DNA of 64,000 nt, taken from NCBI GenBank assembly GCA_916613615.1, contig OU744724.1, forward strand, positions 21,934,171-21,998,170, written 5' to 3'. The notes beneath the pieces are model-generated. The model did not search any database and had not been told where the DNA came from. It saw only the letters and a program-made list of their open reading frames with translations. Shown one piece after another: positions 60,536 through 64,000 of the stretch (position 1 is its first letter; each line of letters starts with the position of its first letter). The DNA comes from Steromphala cineraria. Taxonomy: Eukaryota; Mollusca; Gastropoda; Trochida; Trochidae. Made by a program: the position numbers and the translations under genes.

Positions 60536-61630
60536 GTGAGTGGTTGTGTTTTACAATTTTTCAAATAAAATAGTTTAGTTTGAATTTATTTGCTTTTGAT
60601 ATAAAGAATAATAGTTAAATATTACCTGTACCATGGTAAGAGCTTGTTCCAGGAAAACAAAATTCAAAATATTGCCTTTACTTGGATATGAACATGTGTT
60701 TCTCCTTCACACAGTCTGATGACAGCCTATAAAGTCATATGTTCTGTTAACAGTATAATGCAGACAAATCTAGTCATTAGTTTACCAATCATATCATGTT
60801 AAAGATCAGGTTGGCAGCAGTCATTTAGACATATGGTTCATAGAAGTTACCTGCCTCTTGCTTTTGATACTGAAAGCCTTTGCAGCTTGTGATTGGCTTA
60901 CTAAAATTTCATCAGAACAAGCCATTACATGGACAACTCTCGGATGTTTGTGTAGAGGATGCTCCCTGATAAATCAAGTGTATCAATATTTGAATTTGTT
61001 TGCGCCTCTAAGATGGTTAATTTTAATCTGACTGATATAATACTTTCTATTTAAAAATTTTTTTTTGGGCACCGATACAAATTGTTTTGAAATTGCATCT
61101 AGTAGTTTACACCGGCTTTTGTATATCAAGTAGGTACTATATTTATCTGCTAAAATCTGTCAATTTAGATGCTAATGTTCAGAGTTCAAATTCTTTAAAT
61201 AATTCAAAACATCAAAAAAGATTAAATTTATTTAATTACTATTATACTAATTAACATTTCTAATTCAAAAGATAAGTAAGAAAGTTTATGTCTGCCCCTC
61301 AACCCTGTTTCAAGTTTCTATTTCCACATCATCAAATTATATTTAAACTTAATATAGTAACATTACATACAAATAAATGTTCCAATTAAACCCCATGATT
61401 TCCATCTTGGTTCTTTATCAAATAAGAAGTGCCAGCCGTGCAATTTGATTGCAATTTAATCTTGCACTGGTTATAAAATATGTCTTTATTCAGCCTTCAG
61501 ATTACATTAGCTGTACCTCTTCACCAATTTTTATCATCAAGCATGTGAATAAGATTATAATTTAAGAACTCTTAAATTGAACATGGTTTTCTCATGTTGA
61601 GGTGTCACTTTTCATCCAAATTCAATTATA
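60536..61630. other. TTC8 intron 10, no feature recognised
   Basis: AT-rich intron between exon 10 and the next element; nothing supportable. Confidence 0.55.
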
Positions 61631-61635
61631 CTTTT

Positions 61636-62490
61636 TATCCCCCGCAACAACAAAATTGCGGGGGTATTAAAATGGGTACCGTCCGTCCGTTACACTTTGT
61701 GTCCGGCTCAAAACTTTGTAACTAATCAACCATTTCAATTCAGATTTGTCATGGAAATGATGAAACATGTTATAATGTGTTATGAGTAACAATTTTTTGA
61801 AAATCTACATAAAATATTAGGATTTTGGAGAAAAAGTGGTAAATTTGTAAGAAATCTGTTACAAGTCCCGTCTGGCTCACAACTTCTTAACTAATCATCA
61901 CATATTGATCAAATTTGTTATGAAGATACATAATCATATAAAGGTGTGTCATGAAGAACAATTTTGAAAATATTTTTGTAAAATTTTGCCTTTTTTGGCC
62001 AAAAATGAAGACTCTGTTGGAAAACTGTTACAAGTCCCGCCCGGCTCACAACTTCTTAACTAATCATCACATATTGATCCAATTTGTTATGAAGATACAT
62101 AATCATATGAATGTGTGTCATGTAGAACAATATTGAAAATATTTTTGTAAAATTTTGCCTTTTTTGGTTAAAAATGAGGACTCTGTTGGAAAACTGTCAG
62201 AAGTCCTGTCCGGCTCACAACTTCTAAACTAATCATCACATATTGATCAAATTTGATATGGAGATACATAATCATATAAAGGTGTGTCCCTTGAAGAACA
62301 ATTTTTTAAATATTTTTGTAAAATTTTTCCTTTTTTTGAAAAAAAATGAGGACTCTATTGGTAAACTGTTACAAGTCCTGTACTGCTCACTACTTCTAAA
62401 CTCATCATCACATTTGGATCAAATTTGATATGAAGATACCTAATCATCTGAAGGTGTGTCATGAAGAACAACTTTGAAAATATTTTTATA
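61636..62490 (+). mobile_element. Hairpin-ended element with 169-bp tandem core
   Basis: Hairpin CCCCCGCAA...TTGCGGGGG at 61639-61664, then GTATTAAAATGGGTACCGTC and CGTCCGTT. GGCTCA blocks lie at 61705, 61874, 62043 and 62212 (169-bp spacing), plus a decayed fifth unit near 62384. Small open frames inside are repeat-derived. Confidence 0.75.
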
Positions 62491-62690
62491 TTTCCTTCAT
62501 ATCCTGGAAATTTTTTTTGTTATTTTGTGGGACAAAATTAATCGGCAATAGGATAATGAAAACCTTTACATATTCAGGGATCACTTTGGACAGGGATTTG
62601 GGGATATTTACCCATTGATGTATCAAGATATCCCATTATCAGTACTATTTAGGGAAGAAAGTCTCATTGTAAAAATTAAAACTATTATTT

Positions 62691-63083
62691 TTATGCCCCC
62701 GAATCGGAGATTCCGGGGGTATATTGTTTTTTACCTGTCCGTCTGTCCGTCTGTCCGTCTGTCTGTCTGTCTGTCCGTTTGTCCACAAAAACTTTAACCT
62801 TGGTCATAACTTTTGATTGGTCAGAGCTAGGTCTTTGATACTTGACATATGGATTCCTTGTGATGAGACCTTTCAGATGACACCATGACATTTGACCTTG
62901 TGACCTTGACCTTGACACAGCGAGCCTTTTCCGAAAACTTTAACCTTGGCTATAGTTTCTATACTGTCAGTGCTAGGTCTTTGATACTTGACATGTGTAT
63001 CCCTTGTGATGAGACCTTTCAGATGAAACCATGATATTTGACCTTTTCCGTCCGTCCGTCTGTCCGTTTGTCCACAAAAACTT
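62691..63083 (+). mobile_element. Truncated copy of the 58362-59353 element
   Basis: Same left hairpin (CCCCC at 62696) and core; it is cut at TCCACAAAAACTTTAAA, where the TTAA-starting element at 63083 begins. Confidence 0.8.
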
Positions 63084-63290
63084 TAAAGAGGGACTGAAAT
63101 GCTATATGGCAACTTTCGGGATTCATGAAATAGTGATAACAATTTCACATGGACTCAACTTTAATTTTCTGAAATCGACCTAGAAACGGCTTAATTACGA
63201 CTGTATAAAGAACACCGCCTAATTAGGCCGGCGAACAGAATAAAACGCACTGAAGCGTGACTGCCTCGTGACGTGTTAGTAGGCGATGTG
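63083..63290 (+). mobile_element. Dispersed element starting TTAAAGAGGGACTGAAATGC
   Basis: Related to 36544-36790 through ACTTTCGGGATTCAT, CGCCTAATTAGGCCGGCGAA and following bases. It interrupts the element to its left. Confidence 0.65.
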
Positions 63291-64000
63291 ATACCCCCTT
63301 GTGTGCCCTCGTTATGTAAAACAACACAAGCTAACAGTACAGCTCGATGTTTAACCGTCGATTAAACACCCTAAACAACATCCACACATCTCAAACCTTC
63401 AATAAATCGGTAGTTTATTTATTCAACTGGCAATTTGTATTGATGAAAACGTAAGACCCTGATTAAAAACGAAGTTGTGCGCATAATGCTACAGCATGTA
63501 GGCCTAGATGGTCTCGCTTTGCGCAATGTTGTCATAAGACTGCACGTGAGAACCCGGATGTTTATGTAAACAATTGCTCCCGTGTGAACTGTTTTATCTT
63601 CGTGCACAGTTGTTGGTTGTTATTGAATATTACTTTAGTAGCACAGCAGAAAGGATGTAATCATACAATACTATTTTTTTTTACATTTAAACCATTTGTT
63701 TAGAATTGCCTTTGACTTCATTTTGTAACAGGATAAAAAATATATACGTTTTTCTTAGTTATTTCATTTAGTGATTGACAATTTACAATTCTCAATGAAA
63801 GACATGTATTGGATGATCACTGATGTCTTGTTTAAAACATTATTTTAATAGGGCATTTCACTGAAAATCTTAATGTTTCCACTCTTTTCCACAACAATAC
63901 CCGATACATGGCCAAACAGAATGAAGATTTATTAAATGAACCTTATCCAAAATAATTATCAGATAGAGCAAAAACGGTATTCCTAATTTCAGGTTTATAG
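63291..64000. other. TTC8 intron 10 to window edge
   Basis: No gene seen. The last 14 bases, TTTCAGGTTTATAG, hold two AG dinucleotides that could precede the missing terminal TTC8 exon. Confidence 0.4.

Overview
The window is eukaryotic nuclear DNA. Genes are split by canonical GT-AG introns of up to 20 kb, the DNA is AT-rich, and the intervening sequence is crowded with short non-autonomous mobile elements. The repeat types suggest a mollusc, most likely a bivalve: hairpin-ended elements with about 160-bp tandem cores and GTCCG-type microsatellites, many TTAA-bounded miniature transposons, tRNA-derived SINEs and degenerate LINE tails. The species cannot be named from this sequence.

Two conserved genes are arranged head to head about 410 bp apart. 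CNIH4, a cornichon-family ER export receptor, is complete on the minus strand: five exons between 14560 and 11587 encoding 144 aa. TTC8/BBS8, a TPR subunit of the BBSome ciliary trafficking complex, starts at 14971 on the plus strand. Ten exons (463 codons) are present up to 60535; the last part, about 37 codons by comparison with vertebrate TTC8, lies beyond the right edge. All the splice phases join correctly. The shared promoter has two inverted CCAAT boxes and an imperfect X-box-like site next to the TTC8 start codon.

Layout: 1-11.5 kb is gene-poor (a LINE relic, satellite fragments, a foldback element, a tRNA-like sequence, a 162-bp tandem-repeat element). 11.6-14.6 kb is CNIH4. 15-23 kb holds TTC8 exons 1-7, with a 606-bp triplication in intron 1 and a 145-bp satellite in intron 6. 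23-43 kb is the 20-kb intron 7, which contains an intronless ORF for a 352-aa putative secreted protein with YWTD-propeller-like repeats and many nested transposons. 43-46 kb has exons 8 and 9. 46-60.4 kb is intron 9, mostly featureless until a hairpin-ended element and a 5'-truncated LINE. Exon 10 is at 60.45 kb, and more elements follow to the edge.

The most interesting signals are these: a mobile-element end forms nearly all of the 3' splice region of TTC8 exon 8; several elements share a terminal hairpin plus GTCCG-microsatellite layout but have unrelated cores; TTAA-bounded elements are chained end to end; and the nested intronless gene is of an unrecognised family.
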